In this document: piece after piece, positions 39,232 to 48,257 of the stretch | Position numbering within the stretch: the first letter of the stretch is position 1 | How the letters are laid out: each line of letters starts with the position of its first letter | Origin: Aestuariibius sp. HNIBRBA575 | Lineage (GTDB): Bacteria > Pseudomonadota > Alphaproteobacteria > Rhodobacterales > Rhodobacteraceae | Assembly (NCBI RefSeq): GCF_040932005.1 | Contig: NZ_CP162414.1 | Coordinates: 2,631,501-2,695,500, forward strand | Direction of reading: 5' to 3' | Length of the DNA: 64,000 bases | Program-made: the position numbers and the translations under genes | The notes under the pieces: generated by a model | Seen by the model: the letters and a program-made list of their open reading frames with translations, nothing else | The model's database searches: none | What the model was told of the DNA's origin: nothing

Positions 39232-41391
39232 ATGTGGAAACTGCGGTTGCAAGGAAATGTCGAACACATGAAACTCCGGAACCAAATTCTCTCTATTGTT
39301 CTTGTACCGCTTATTGGGTTGTTGATTGTGGCGTCGATCGGGCTGTGGAACGCGTCGTCGACCTATTTCAATGCGCGCAAAACATCTGAATCCATTCAAT
39401 CTGCCTTTATGATCAGTGATTTGATCCACGAATTGCAATTGGAACGCAGCTATTCCGTTGGCGCGGTTAATTCCCAGAATGCAGAATTTTTCGATCAATT
39501 GCAGCAAACGCGCCCACGTGTTGACGCGCTAATGGATCAAATGCTGTTGTCGGGACTGGATTTGCCCGAATACGACGCCGATCTGGTTCAAACTTTTCAA
39601 GATGTGCTGGTGGATTTGCCTCAGAAACGGGCGGATATCGATGAAACGGGCCTATCGGTTCCCCAGGCGCGGGTCTATTTCAACAATCTGATCCAGGCAG
39701 TCATCGCGATCGAAGACGCACATTTCGTCGAAGTGAATATCCCAAGCCTGACCTCTGTCAATGTGGGCTATATCGCGCTGGAACAGGCCAAAGACGCGGC
39801 CGATCTGGAACGAACCGCTGGGATTTTAGGCTTTAGCAACCGGCGCTTTAGCCCCTTTGTGTTCAAATTTTTTGTCGCCGAGGTCGCCGTTCAAAGGGCG
39901 TTTATGGCGCAGGCCGCCACCTTGCTACATGGCCACCTGGATATGACCGAACTCACAGATCTGCCCGAGGCGCTTGAACTTAATCGGATGCGTGGGCTGG
40001 CATATGGCGGCACATTGGGCACTTGGACTGCGCCACAATGGTTCGATATTTCAACGGGTTGGATTGATATTATCCGCAATCAACAAACCCAAACCCGAGC
40101 CTTGGTGCAATCCTTGCGCCAATCCGCTGAGCAAAGTGCACTTGTCGTCTGCCTGATCCTCATGGGGGTGGTCGTTTTATCCACAATTGCGAGCCTTGCA
40201 ATTGGTCTGAAACTCATGCGTGGGTTTGAACGCCAAATCAAATCCCTGCAAAAATCCATGGATCGAATTGCCCATAAAGAGTTTGAACACGAAGTTGAAA
40301 ATCTGGATCAAAATTCTGAAATTGGTGACCTTGCCAAGGCGTTGAACAAAACCCGTCTGGATTTGATGGCCGCAGATCAACAGCTCGAAAAATCCCGTAA
40401 TGACAGCAATTATGTCGTGACCACTTTGGCCAACAGTTTGGGCCAGCTTGCTGAAAGCAACCTCAATTGTCAGATCCCCGATCCGTTTATCGACAAATAT
40501 GAACCCCTAAGGCATGATTTTAACCGCGCTGTTGACGGGCTTGGCAACATGATTATTCAGGTCACCGAAACCGTGCAAACTATTCAGTTTAAATCGCGCG
40601 AACTTACCTCTGCGTCGACAAAACTAGCCCGGCGATCGGAAACAGGTGCCGCGTCACTCGAAGAATCGACAGCCGCGGTTCACCAAATCACGGAATCGAT
40701 CGAAAATTCCGCGACCGAAGTGCACCACATGAACAAATCGGCGAGTGCTGCACGTGTAGAAGCCGAAAAAGGGGGCAGCACGGTTGCGCACGCCATTGAT
40801 GCGATGAACCAAATCAACACTGCCGCTGAAGAAATGACCAGCATCACTGACACAATCCAAGAAATTGCATTCCGAACCAACTTGCTCGCGCTGAACGCAG
40901 GGGTCGAAGCCGCCCGCGCGGGCGAAGCCGGGCGCGGATTTGCCGTCGTTGCTGGGGAAATCCGTGAACTGGCCCAACGAGCCGCCGATTCCGTCGGGGA
41001 AATTCAATCCCGGATCAACGCGACAGTTGAACGGATCGAAGAGGGTGTTGAGCTCGTCGATCAAACCGGAAGCTTGTTTGATGGAATTGTCGAAAAGGTG
41101 AATTCGGTCACGGATATGGCGGGCCAAATCGCATCAGGCTCTGACGACCAAACCGAAACGATCCAAGGCATGAACGCATCCATGACCTCTCTTGATCTGG
41201 TCACGCAGGAAAATGCGAATATGGCGCAGGAAACTTCAAGCCTGAGCGAAATGTTAAGTCAGGAATCCCAAATTTTGGCAGAGCTGACACAAACATTTAA
41301 AATCACTCAAGACCAAGACCAAGACCAAGACCAAGACCAAGACCAAGACCAAGACCAAGACCAAGAAAGCCCGGTCCGAGCGGCGTCGTAA
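39232..41391 (+). CDS. Methyl-accepting chemotaxis protein with NIT-type sensor domain
   Basis: A 719-residue transducer. TM1 is about residues 17-40 ([20 protein letters not shown]); the periplasmic part has the nitrate/nitrite-sensing (NIT) domain pattern [20 protein letters not shown]2 is [26 protein letters not shown] and linker follow; the MCP signalling hairpin tip is [20 protein letters not shown] near residue 545-565. The C-terminus ends with nine Asp-Gln pairs before ESPVRAAS. The ATG at 39232 is used; the ATG at 39268 (MKLRNQIL) with AAGGAA upstream is an equally reasonable start. No che genes are nearby. Confidence 0.92.
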   Translation: MWKLRLQGNVEHMKLRNQILSIVLVPLIGLLIVASIGLWNASSTYFNARKTSESIQSAFMISDLIHELQLERSYSVGAVNSQNAEFFDQLQQTRPRVDALMDQMLLSGLDLPEYDADLVQTFQDVLVDLPQKRADIDETGLSVPQARVYFNNLIQAVIAIEDAHFVEVNIPSLTSVNVGYIALEQAKDAADLERTAGILGFSNRRFSPFVFKFFVAEVAVQRAFMAQAATLLHGHLDMTELTDLPEALELNRMRGLAYGGTLGTWTAPQWFDISTGWIDIIRNQQTQTRALVQSLRQSAEQSALVVCLILMGVVVLSTIASLAIGLKLMRGFERQIKSLQKSMDRIAHKEFEHEVENLDQNSEIGDLAKALNKTRLDLMAADQQLEKSRNDSNYVVTTLANSLGQLAESNLNCQIPDPFIDKYEPLRHDFNRAVDGLGNMIIQVTETVQTIQFKSRELTSASTKLARRSETGAASLEESTAAVHQITESIENSATEVHHMNKSASAARVEAEKGGSTVAHAIDAMNQINTAAEEMTSITDTIQEIAFRTNLLALNAGVEAARAGEAGRGFAVVAGEIRELAQRAADSVGEIQSRINATVERIEEGVELVDQTGSLFDGIVEKVNSVTDMAGQIASGSDDQTETIQGMNASMTSLDLVTQENANMAQETSSLSEMLSQESQILAELTQTFKITQDQDQDQDQDQDQDQDQDQESPVRAAS
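41311..41364 (+). repeat. (GACCAA)9 hexanucleotide tract in the chemoreceptor gene
   Basis: Nine perfect tandem copies of GACCAA encode (Asp-Gln)9 at the receptor's C-terminus. The copies are identical at the DNA level, so the tract is likely young and able to change copy number by slippage; because the unit is six bases, the frame is kept and only the tail length changes. Confidence 0.97.
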
Positions 41392-41416
41392 CTGTCAATG
41401 TAAAGCTTTGCCCAAA

Positions 41417-41451
41417 CAAAAAAAGGGACCGCACAATTCTGTGCGATCCCT
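41417..41451 (-). terminator. Terminator of rpsD
   Basis: The stem 41424-41435 / 41440-41451 pairs 11 of 12 positions with a 4-base loop (ATTC). The A-run at 41417-41424 is a T-run on the minus strand, directly after the stem, so this is the intrinsic terminator of rpsD; it may also serve the convergent chemoreceptor gene. Confidence 0.87.
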
Positions 41452-41472
41452 CTATTTCTTATGCTTAGAACC

Positions 41473-42093
41473 TTAGTTCTGAGCGTAGTATTCGATCACC
41501 AGATTTGGTTCCATTTGAACCGCATAAGGCACGTCGCCCAGACCGGGGGTCCGTACGAATGTTGCTGTCATTTTGTTGTGGTCAGCTTCAACATAGTCAG
41601 GCACATCGCGCTCTGGCAGTTGAACAGCTTCCAACAGAACAGCCAATTGCTTGGAACGATCACGAACCTCAACAACGTCACCTTCTTTTACGCGATACGA
41701 AGGAATGTTGACGCGCTTGCCGTTCACCAGAACGTGGCCGTGGTTCACAAACTGACGTGCCGCAAACACGGTTGGTACGAATTTGGCGCGGTAAACAACT
41801 GCGTCCAAACGGCGTTCCAGCAGACCGATCAGGTTTTCACCTGTGTCGCCTTTTACACGCTCAGCTTCGGTAAAGATGCGACGGAACTGTTTTTCAGTCA
41901 GATCGCCGTAGTAGCCTTTCAGCTTCTGCTTGGCGCGCAATTGCAGACCAAAGTCAGACAATTTGCCTTTGCGGCGCTGACCGTGCTGGCCGGGGCCGTA
42001 ATCACGACGATTGACGGGGGATTTTGGACGACCCCAGATGTTTTCACCCATCCGGCGGTCAATTTTATACTTGGCAGACGTACGTTTAGTCAC
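41473..42093 (-). CDS. rpsD: 30S ribosomal protein S4
   Basis: A 206-residue S4, primary 16S rRNA binder and assembly nucleator. The GTG at 42093 with AAGGAG upstream gives [20 protein letters not shown]; the longer in-frame extension upstream is not part of the protein. The motifs [28 protein letters not shown] and the S4 domain [24 protein letters not shown] are canonical. It stands as a single gene, away from the alpha operon, with its own terminator. Confidence 0.97.
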   Translation of the reverse strand: MTKRTSAKYKIDRRMGENIWGRPKSPVNRRDYGPGQHGQRRKGKLSDFGLQLRAKQKLKGYYGDLTEKQFRRIFTEAERVKGDTGENLIGLLERRLDAVVYRAKFVPTVFAARQFVNHGHVLVNGKRVNIPSYRVKEGDVVEVRDRSKQLAVLLEAVQLPERDVPDYVEADHNKMTATFVRTPGLGDVPYAVQMEPNLVIEYYAQN

Positions 42094-42306
42094 GGCTGAT
42101 CTCCTTCGTTCAGGTTTCGAAGGGCGTTGTCCTCTCCCTGGATTTTGCCAGGTCGACAGGGTTCCTCTTGCGAGGGCCACCAACACCAATGAAGCGCGGC
42201 TTATACGCCTTTGATCATCAGAGTCAACAACCCTAAATCAGCAATTAGACCCCTATCAAAGAATGCGAATGCGACCGATCACGTCCTACGATGATCAAGT
42301 TGCCAA

Positions 42307-43383
42307 TCAGGCGGCTTGGTGTCGCAAAATCGCTGCTTCTGATCCCGCTAAAACGCGACGTGCATAGCCGCCATAACTTTGGGCGTCACTGCTGAAATCA
42401 GGCAACACCGCATTTAGCCGCGTCAGGTCATCAGACGCCATCGACGCCAAATCTGCGCTCAAGGGATGGAAACTTTCGGTTTCGACCCCATTGGCGAACA
42501 CGATTTCATGTTGTGGCAGCATCAGATGGATATACTGAACGCCGCGCACCTGACGATCGACGATGATTTCGCGATCGTTTACCAGATCTCGGGCGGCCAC
42601 CAGCACCTCTTGGCAATTAAACAAAATCCGCGCACGTTCGCCGCGCAGCACAATGCGATGATCGGGCGAAACCAGCAGACTGTTATCCGGGATATCCACC
42701 CCAAGCGAGGATCGGTTCAAACGCACCGGCGCCAGATGGGGCATTGCATATAGGCGCGCGCCGCTGACGTGACGTTGCCCCTGCCAGATCACTGCTTGTA
42801 GGCCGTTATCTTTGGTCTGAAGCCGGGTGCCGATGCCAACCTGTTCCACGGGCAAAGGCCCCTGTTCAGTCTGGATCAGCGTCCCCGGCGTAAAACAAAT
42901 CACGCCGCCGGCCGGATCGCCCGGCATCCCACGGGCCTGTTGGCGGGCGTTCAGGTCAACATTGTGACTGACCACCCACAAATCCGCCGCGCGTGGGGGA
43001 ATTTCGGCGTGAAACATACAAAGTGGGGTTTTTCCCATTCCGGCGTCGATCAACGTCACCGTCCAGGTGTCACGCCCATCCGTCACGGTAAACGCTTCGT
43101 CAAACAAGGGCCCTTCGACCGGGAGCTCATCAAGTTTGGATGTGTCCGCCTCGACTGAATTTAACAAACGGCGCACACTAAGTGCGGCGCGTTTGCGTAG
43201 GTTTGCCTCGCCTTTTGCGTCGCCAAGGGGCAAAATGCCCTTGGGCCCATCAACGCGCATCGCCTCACCTGTCCATCTCCAAGCGACGCCAACGCGCAAC
43301 GATTGAAGCGGTGCGGACCCAAGTCCGTCAATTTCGGTTTGCGACCAGGGGACGACAAACGTGCCACGAAAGCCCGTTTTCAT
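42307..43383 (-). CDS. Hint-domain (Hedgehog/intein-type) protein
   Basis: A 358-residue protein. The N-terminal ~160 residues have no recognised domain. From Cys163 a Hint fold begins (CFTPGTLIQTEQGPLPVEQVGIGTRLQT), with the SPDHRIVL His motif and the block QHEIVFANGVETESFHPL. These are the self-processing elements of Hedgehog/intein proteins: a nucleophilic Cys at the junction and the block-B His. There is no C-extein or splicing Asn at the end, so it would resemble Hedgehog-like cleavage rather than splicing. Common in Rhodobacterales, function unknown. Confidence 0.86.
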   Translation of the reverse strand: MKTGFRGTFVVPWSQTEIDGLGSAPLQSLRVGVAWRWTGEAMRVDGPKGILPLGDAKGEANLRKRAALSVRRLLNSVEADTSKLDELPVEGPLFDEAFTVTDGRDTWTVTLIDAGMGKTPLCMFHAEIPPRAADLWVVSHNVDLNARQQARGMPGDPAGGVICFTPGTLIQTEQGPLPVEQVGIGTRLQTKDNGLQAVIWQGQRHVSGARLYAMPHLAPVRLNRSSLGVDIPDNSLLVSPDHRIVLRGERARILFNCQEVLVAARDLVNDREIIVDRQVRGVQYIHLMLPQHEIVFANGVETESFHPLSADLASMASDDLTRLNAVLPDFSSDAQSYGGYARRVLAGSEAAILRHQAA

Positions 43384-43505
43384 GCCTGTTACCTGCCTTT
43401 TCGTTTCCTCAATGCGTCCGCCTCTTTGGGCCGATCACATGGATAAGGTATCAGCCGCAATCAACGGCAGGCAAGCGTTAATACAAGGGCGCGTTAACTA
43501 TTTGT

Positions 43506-44438
43506 TCAGAAGTTGAGATTGAGCTTCAGTGAGCCCAGCAATTGGCCTTCGGGTTGGCCTTCGAATTCTTCGGACAGATAGGTCAGCCCGTAGAAAAACG
43601 AAACATCCTCAGCGAATTGCCAATGGGCCCCGGCGCGCAGGCGGGTGCGATTGTTCAGGGCGGTCACCCCTCGGTCATCAGGCAACCAAGCGCTGTCCGC
43701 CACATGGGTGTAATCCGCCCCAAACGTAAAGGCCAAACCCCCATCAACGCCTTCAACGCCTTCAACGCCGCGATAAAGCTGGCCGGTCGGCACATCGCGG
43801 ATCAACAGATCCGACTGGCCAATCCGTCCATACATCACGTCAAATCCAACCCGCGCGAAATCCTCTGGCCCGGTTTTCACCTCGGCAAAGGGACGGATCG
43901 TTGTGCGATCATTCAGGCGCACAGGGCGCGACACCTCGGCGCCAATCCCAAAATGAACCGCGTTTTCCAATTGGTCATCCAGAACCCGTGGCGTCGGCGC
44001 ATCCACCAAAACGTGGAACCATTCCTGCAATTCGCCCAATCCCGTCTGCGGCCCCACGGCGGTGATTTCTGCACCCGCCGCTATATCATAGGCCCCGCGG
44101 GCAAAATGTGTGTGCGCCCCAAAGGTCAGCGCGCCGACATAAGGACGGTCATCCGATCCAACCCCGTTTAGACGCCGGGGTGCGATGATTTCGGTGCGCA
44201 CCCGGTATTCCATCAGTTCAAACGCGGCTTCGGGTGGGCGGCCATTCCATTCATAGCCACGCACCAGCGACCATGAATATGACCCAGACCGCCAGCGATC
44301 GTCACCATCCCCGAAAAAGTCATTGGTGAACAAACGGCCAAAGCCCAGCGTTTTGCGATCCTCTGCAGCGGCGGTATCCGCAGCCAAACCAGAAGAAACC
44401 GCAATAATACCGGCCAAAATGATTGAAATAATGCGCAT
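43506..44438 (-). CDS. LpxR-like lipid A deacylase family outer-membrane protein
   Basis: A 310-residue beta-barrel protein with a signal peptide (ISIILAGIIAVSSGLAADTAAA). The conserved N-terminal FTNDFFGDGDDRWRSGSYSWS and the motif GAEITAVGPQTGLGELQEWFH match the LpxR/DUF2219 family, whose Asn/Asp/Ser-Thr/His residues remove the 3'-acyloxyacyl group of lipid A. The chain ends in alternating hydrophobic residues and a terminal Phe (LLGSLKLNLNF), as expected for BAM assembly. Three 9-base repeats at 43743-43769 encode a variable VEGVEGVDG-type loop. Activity is inferred. Confidence 0.88.
   Translation of the reverse strand: MRIISIILAGIIAVSSGLAADTAAAEDRKTLGFGRLFTNDFFGDGDDRWRSGSYSWSLVRGYEWNGRPPEAAFELMEYRVRTEIIAPRRLNGVGSDDRPYVGALTFGAHTHFARGAYDIAAGAEITAVGPQTGLGELQEWFHVLVDAPTPRVLDDQLENAVHFGIGAEVSRPVRLNDRTTIRPFAEVKTGPEDFARVGFDVMYGRIGQSDLLIRDVPTGQLYRGVEGVEGVDGGLAFTFGADYTHVADSAWLPDDRGVTALNNRTRLRAGAHWQFAEDVSFFYGLTYLSEEFEGQPEGQLLGSLKLNLNF
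43743..43769. repeat. Three 9-base repeats in the LpxR-like gene
   Basis: Units ATCAACGCC, TTCAACGCC and TTCAACGCC in tandem encode the GVEGVEGVDG-type loop on the minus strand. Units are in frame, so copy-number change would lengthen or shorten one loop of the barrel. Confidence 0.85.
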
Positions 44439-44810
44439 GCTTTGTTCCGTTCCTAAACCGTAATCGGCGCCCCACCTTTAGGTTCTATAAACTGCGACCC
44501 TGTGAATTGGCCAGTTGTGGATTGAAAACACCCAACATGTATGTCGCATGGGTTACATCAATGCCACGCCCGAACGGGTCAGTATCTGTGGGCCTATATG
44601 ACCCTGACTCTGGTCTTGACTCTGACGGTGTAATCCCACAAAACCACCCCAAATCCGGAAGTGCAAAACCTTCCGGTCCTGCGCCCTGCCAGGATCGACC
44701 CCCGTCAGCGAGTTTCGCCCACGGGGGCCTTTGTCGTGTGGCGCTTGGAGTTTAATGAGCCGGTTCCTATCTAGGGACCAGACCCCGAAATGGCCAAGGA
44801 GGGCCGAGGC
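44439..44810. other. 372-base divergent region upstream of ffh with three hairpins
   Basis: The gap between the LpxR-like gene and ffh holds consecutive inverted repeats: CCGGAAG / CTTCCGG (44655-44661 / 44670-44676), TCCTG / CAGGA just after it, and CCCCCGT / ACGGGGG (44699-44705 / 44721-44727). They could form a structured ffh leader. No match to the conserved SRP RNA apical sequence was found, so I do not call an ffs gene here. No ORF in the stretch has a convincing start. Confidence 0.45.
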
Positions 44811-46340
44811 ATGTTTGAAAATCTATCCGAACGTCTCTCTGGCGTCTTTGATCGGCTGACAAAACAGGGCGCGCTGTCCGAAGACGACGTGAAAACCGCG
44901 CTGCGCGAAGTGCGTGTTGCCCTGCTAGAAGCCGATGTTTCATTGCCCGTTGCGCGTGATTTCGTCAAAGCGGTCACCGAAAAGGCCACCGGCCAAGCCG
45001 TCACCAAATCCATCACCCCCGGTCAACAAGTCGTCAAAATCGTCCATGACGAATTGGTGCATGTATTGGCCGGAGAAGACGATGCAGGTGATCTGAAAAT
45101 CGACAATCCGCCTGCGCCGATCCTGATGGTTGGTCTGCAAGGGTCCGGTAAAACCACAACGACCGCCAAACTGGCAAAACGTCTGACCGAACGCGAAGGC
45201 AAACGTGTTTTGATGGCGTCGCTGGATGTGAATCGCCCCGCTGCGATGGAACAATTGGCGATTCTGGGCACGCAGATCGGCGTAGACACCCTGCCCATCG
45301 TCAAAGGCGAAGACCCGGTTCAGATCGCAAAACGCGCCAAAACCCAAGCCAGCCTTGGTGGTTATGACGTCTACATGCTGGATACGGCCGGTCGTTTGCA
45401 CATTGATGCCGAACTGATCCAACAGGCCGCGGATGTGCGTGACGTGGCCAATCCGCGCGAAACCTTGCTGGTGGTCGATGGCCTGACCGGTCAGGACGCC
45501 GTGAATGTGGCGCAGGAATTTGACGACAAAATCGGCGTCAGCGGCGTGGTTCTGACCCGGATGGACGGCGATGGACGCGGCGGTGCGGCCCTGTCGATGC
45601 GCGCTGTGACAGGCAAACCGATCCGGTTTGTAGGTCTTGGCGAAAAAATGGACGCCATCGAAGAATTCCACGCCGAACGTGTGGCGGGCCGCATTCTGGG
45701 CATGGGCGACATTGTTGCGCTGGTCGAAAAGGCCCAGGAAACCATCGAGGCCGAACAAGCCGAACGGATGATGCGCCGGTTCCAAAAAGGTCAGTTCAAC
45801 ATGAACGACCTGCGCATGCAGCTGGAACAGATGATGAAAATGGGCGGTATGGAATCCATGATGGGCATGATGCCCGGCATGGGCAAAGCCGCCAAACAAA
45901 TGGCTGCGGCGGGCATGGATGACAGCATTCTGAAACGTCAGATTGCGCTGATCAATTCCATGACCAAACGCGAACGCGCCAATCCTGCCCTGCTACAAGC
46001 CAGCCGTAAAAAACGGATCGCCAAAGGCGCCGGGCTGGAAGTGTCGGAACTGAACAAGCTGCTGAAACAGCATCGTCAGATGTCTGACATGATGAAAAAA
46101 CTGGGTAAAATGGGCAAAGGCGGTATGCTGAAACAAGCCATGAAAGGCATGTTCGGCAAAGGCGGCGGTATGCCTGATATGGCCGGAATGGACCCGTCGC
46201 AGATGGATCCCAAAGCCATGCAAGAAGCCGCCAAAGCGCTGGGTGCCGGTGGCAAACTGCCCGGCGGCATGGGCGGTCTGCCCGGATTGGGTGGTGGCGG
46301 CTTGCCCCCCGGCCTGTCTGGTTTCGGGAAAAAGAAATAA
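44811..46340 (+). CDS. ffh: Signal recognition particle protein Ffh
   Basis: A 509-residue SRP GTPase that targets membrane proteins co-translationally. The N domain starts MFENLSERLSGVFDRL; the G domain has P-loop GLQGSGKTTTTAKLA, DTAGRLHID and a TRMDGDGRGG (TKxD-type) motif; the M domain is rich in Met (MKMGGMESMMGMMPGMG) for signal-peptide binding, followed by an unusually Gly/Met-rich tail. AAGGAGG 8 bases before the ATG at 44811 makes this start clear over the in-frame ATG at 44790. Confidence 0.97.
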   Translation: MFENLSERLSGVFDRLTKQGALSEDDVKTALREVRVALLEADVSLPVARDFVKAVTEKATGQAVTKSITPGQQVVKIVHDELVHVLAGEDDAGDLKIDNPPAPILMVGLQGSGKTTTTAKLAKRLTEREGKRVLMASLDVNRPAAMEQLAILGTQIGVDTLPIVKGEDPVQIAKRAKTQASLGGYDVYMLDTAGRLHIDAELIQQAADVRDVANPRETLLVVDGLTGQDAVNVAQEFDDKIGVSGVVLTRMDGDGRGGAALSMRAVTGKPIRFVGLGEKMDAIEEFHAERVAGRILGMGDIVALVEKAQETIEAEQAERMMRRFQKGQFNMNDLRMQLEQMMKMGGMESMMGMMPGMGKAAKQMAAAGMDDSILKRQIALINSMTKRERANPALLQASRKKRIAKGAGLEVSELNKLLKQHRQMSDMMKKLGKMGKGGMLKQAMKGMFGKGGGMPDMAGMDPSQMDPKAMQEAAKALGAGGKLPGGMGGLPGLGGGGLPPGLSGFGKKK

Positions 46341-46862
46341 GTGATCAACCGCCCTGTCATAAAAACGGATCGTTTGGCCCTGCGTGTCCCTGAAATTGGG
46401 GATAGCGACGCCTTTGCCGCGTTCCTAAAACTAGATCGTTCCAAGTTTGTTGGGGGTCCGGGATTTGACTTTATGGCGTCGTGCCGGGCTTGGGGCCATG
46501 CGGCGGCATCGTGGATGTTCCACGGCTACGGCCCCTTTACCATCTGTTTGCCAGACGGAACCACTATCGGCCATGCCGGTCCCTGGTTCCCGCGCCCATG
46601 GCCCGAACCTGAGTTTGGCTGGTGCTTGTGGGCGGAAGAATATGACGGACAGGGCTACGCATCCGAAGCCATGACCGCGATCCGCGACTGGACCTTTGCC
46701 AACACTGATCTGACATCGCTGGTGGCTTATATCGACCCGGCCAATGACGCATCAAAACGTCTGGCGGAACGTCTGGGCGGTGTGGTTGACCCCAACGCCA
46801 AAGCCCCGGACGACGACCCCGTTGTTATCTATCGCATTTCCGCAGGAGCCCACCATGAGTGA
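46341..46862 (+). CDS. GNAT-family N-acetyltransferase (RimJ/RimL type)
   Basis: A 173-residue acetyltransferase. The opening IKTDRLALRVPEIGDSDAFAAF and the acetyl-CoA region EEYDGQGYASEAMTAIRDWTF (Q/GxGxA-type) followed by YIDPANDASKRLAERLGG are typical of ribosomal-protein-alanine acetyltransferase-like GNATs. The start is a GTG directly after the ffh stop, and the end overlaps the chorismate mutase gene by 8 bases. The substrate is unknown. Confidence 0.88.
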   Translation: MINRPVIKTDRLALRVPEIGDSDAFAAFLKLDRSKFVGGPGFDFMASCRAWGHAAASWMFHGYGPFTICLPDGTTIGHAGPWFPRPWPEPEFGWCLWAEEYDGQGYASEAMTAIRDWTFANTDLTSLVAYIDPANDASKRLAERLGGVVDPNAKAPDDDPVVIYRISAGAHHE

Positions 46863-47151
46863 TCAAGTGACACGCGCCGCTGAGCTGCTCAAAGAGCACC
46901 GCGAAAGCATCGACCGGCTGGATGCAGTGCTGGTATTTACGCTGGCCGAGCGGTTCAAACACACCCAATCGGTGGGCGTTCTAAAGGCAACCCATACCCT
47001 GCCCCCGTCTGATCCCATGCGCGAAGCCGCACAGATCGAACGGTTGCAACGTCTGGCGGCAGATGCCGATCTGGACCCCGAATTCGCTAAGAAATTCCTG
47101 AACTTCATCATTCAGGAAGTCATCCAACACCACAAGAAACACCAATCTTAG
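46855..47151 (+). CDS. Chorismate mutase (AroQ class)
   Basis: A 98-residue all-helical protein that converts chorismate to prephenate. The AroQ pattern is visible in LLKEHRESIDRLDAVLVFTLAERFKHTQSVGVLKA (first active-site Arg and the Lys), and the C-terminal helix FLNFIIQEVIQHHKKH carries the Gln/Glu site. AGGAG precedes the ATG at 46855. Its product feeds the prephenate dehydrogenase encoded at 37118-38041. Confidence 0.9.
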   Translation: MSDQVTRAAELLKEHRESIDRLDAVLVFTLAERFKHTQSVGVLKATHTLPPSDPMREAAQIERLQRLAADADLDPEFAKKFLNFIIQEVIQHHKKHQS

Positions 47152-47199
47152 GATCGGCCTCTGGCCCTTCCGAACCCGCCATTTATAAGGAGAAACACA

Positions 47200-47589
47200 A
47201 TGGCTATGAAAATCCGGCTCGCCCGCGGCGGTTCCAAAAAACGTCCTTTTTACCGCATCGTTGCTGCCGACAGCCGCATGCCACGTGATGGCCGTTTCAT
47301 CGAAAAACTGGGCACATATAACCCATTGCTGGCCAAAGACAGCGAAGAGCGCGTGAAAATGGACATGGAACGTGTTCAGTACTGGTTGGACCAAGGCGCA
47401 CAGCCAACTGACCGTATCGCACGTATGCTCGAAGCGGCTGGCGTTCTGACCAAGAAAGAGCGTTCCAACCCGAAAAAAGCTGTTCCCGGCAAAAAAGCAA
47501 CTGACCGTGCTGAAGAAAAAGCTGCTAAGGCTGCTGAAGCGGCAGAAGCTGCTGCGGCACCTGCTGAAGAAGCAGCCGCTGAGGAATAA
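47200..47589 (+). CDS. rpsP: 30S ribosomal protein S16
   Basis: A 129-residue S16. The first ~85 residues are the conserved fold ([38 protein letters not shown]). A ~40-residue Lys/Ala/Glu tail ([20 protein letters not shown] and then Ala/Glu runs) extends it beyond the E. coli length of 82, as in other alphaproteobacteria. AAGGAG lies upstream. Confidence 0.97.
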   Translation: MAMKIRLARGGSKKRPFYRIVAADSRMPRDGRFIEKLGTYNPLLAKDSEERVKMDMERVQYWLDQGAQPTDRIARMLEAAGVLTKKERSNPKKAVPGKKATDRAEEKAAKAAEAAEAAAAPAEEAAAEE

Positions 47590-47618
47590 TCGTCGGAACA
47601 TAAAGGGAGCAGCCCGTC

Positions 47619-48248
47619 ATGGAGCCATTATCGGACACGTTCCGTTCAGAGCTTGACCGGCTGTTCACCTGGCGCCGGGATGTCCGGCGTTTCCGAACCG
47701 ATCCAGTGGACGAGGCCGTGCTTGCGCGCGGCCTCTCTGCATTTGCGCTTGGCCCATCTGTGGGCCTGTCAGAACCCTGGCGTTTGGTCCGCATCCAAAG
47801 TGACGCAGCCCGTCAAAAGGCGCTGTCGAATTTTGAAGCTGCAAACCAGAGGGCATTGGCCGGGTTTGAAGGGGATAAAGCAGAACTATATGCCGGGCTA
47901 AAATTGTCCGGGATGCGAGATGCCCCCATTCAATTGGCGATCTATTGTGACGATACCACACCCAAAGGCCACGGTTTGGGCGCCGAAACCATGCCGGAAA
48001 TGCGGCGTTATTCGGTGATCTGTGCGATCATGCAAATGTGGCTGGCGCTGGCGGCCGAAGGTGTGGGCATGGGCTGGGTGTCAATCATTGATCCGGATAA
48101 ACTGTCCGAGGACCTAAACGCCCCCAAAAATTGGACCTTGGTCGCATATTTGTGTATCGGCTGGCCAGAACGACATACTGATTTGCCTGAATTGCAACAG
48201 GCCGGTTGGGAAACCCGCGCCGATGGATTGACCATCGTCAATGCGTAA
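47619..48248 (+). CDS. bluB: 5,6-dimethylbenzimidazole synthase (BluB)
   Basis: A 209-residue nitroreductase-fold enzyme that breaks down FMNH2 with O2 to give dimethylbenzimidazole, the lower ligand of cobalamin. Family features: FTWRRDVRRFRTDPV, APSVGLSEPW-like GPSVGLSEPWRLVRI, GHGLGAETMPEMRRYSV and GMGWVSIIDP. It sits between rpsP and rimM, 29 bases after rpsP and 9 before rimM, so it is probably co-transcribed with the translation genes; no other cobalamin gene is near. Confidence 0.93.
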   Translation: MEPLSDTFRSELDRLFTWRRDVRRFRTDPVDEAVLARGLSAFALGPSVGLSEPWRLVRIQSDAARQKALSNFEAANQRALAGFEGDKAELYAGLKLSGMRDAPIQLAIYCDDTTPKGHGLGAETMPEMRRYSVICAIMQMWLALAAEGVGMGWVSIIDPDKLSEDLNAPKNWTLVAYLCIGWPERHTDLPELQQAGWETRADGLTIVNA

Positions 48249-48257
48249 GAGGCTGAC

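Noticed and set aside
41311..41364. CRISPR-like repeat
   Set aside because: The units are contiguous hexamers with no spacers and lie in frame inside a chemoreceptor gene.
44640..44700. Possible SRP (4.5S) RNA gene upstream of ffh
   Set aside because: A minus-strand GACCGGAAGG resembles part of the SRP tip, but the conserved GGAAGCAGC-type continuation and the long paired arm are missing.
44507..44755. 82-codon plus-strand frame before ffh
   Set aside because: It lies in a hairpin-rich leader, lacks a ribosome-binding site and shows no protein-like pattern.
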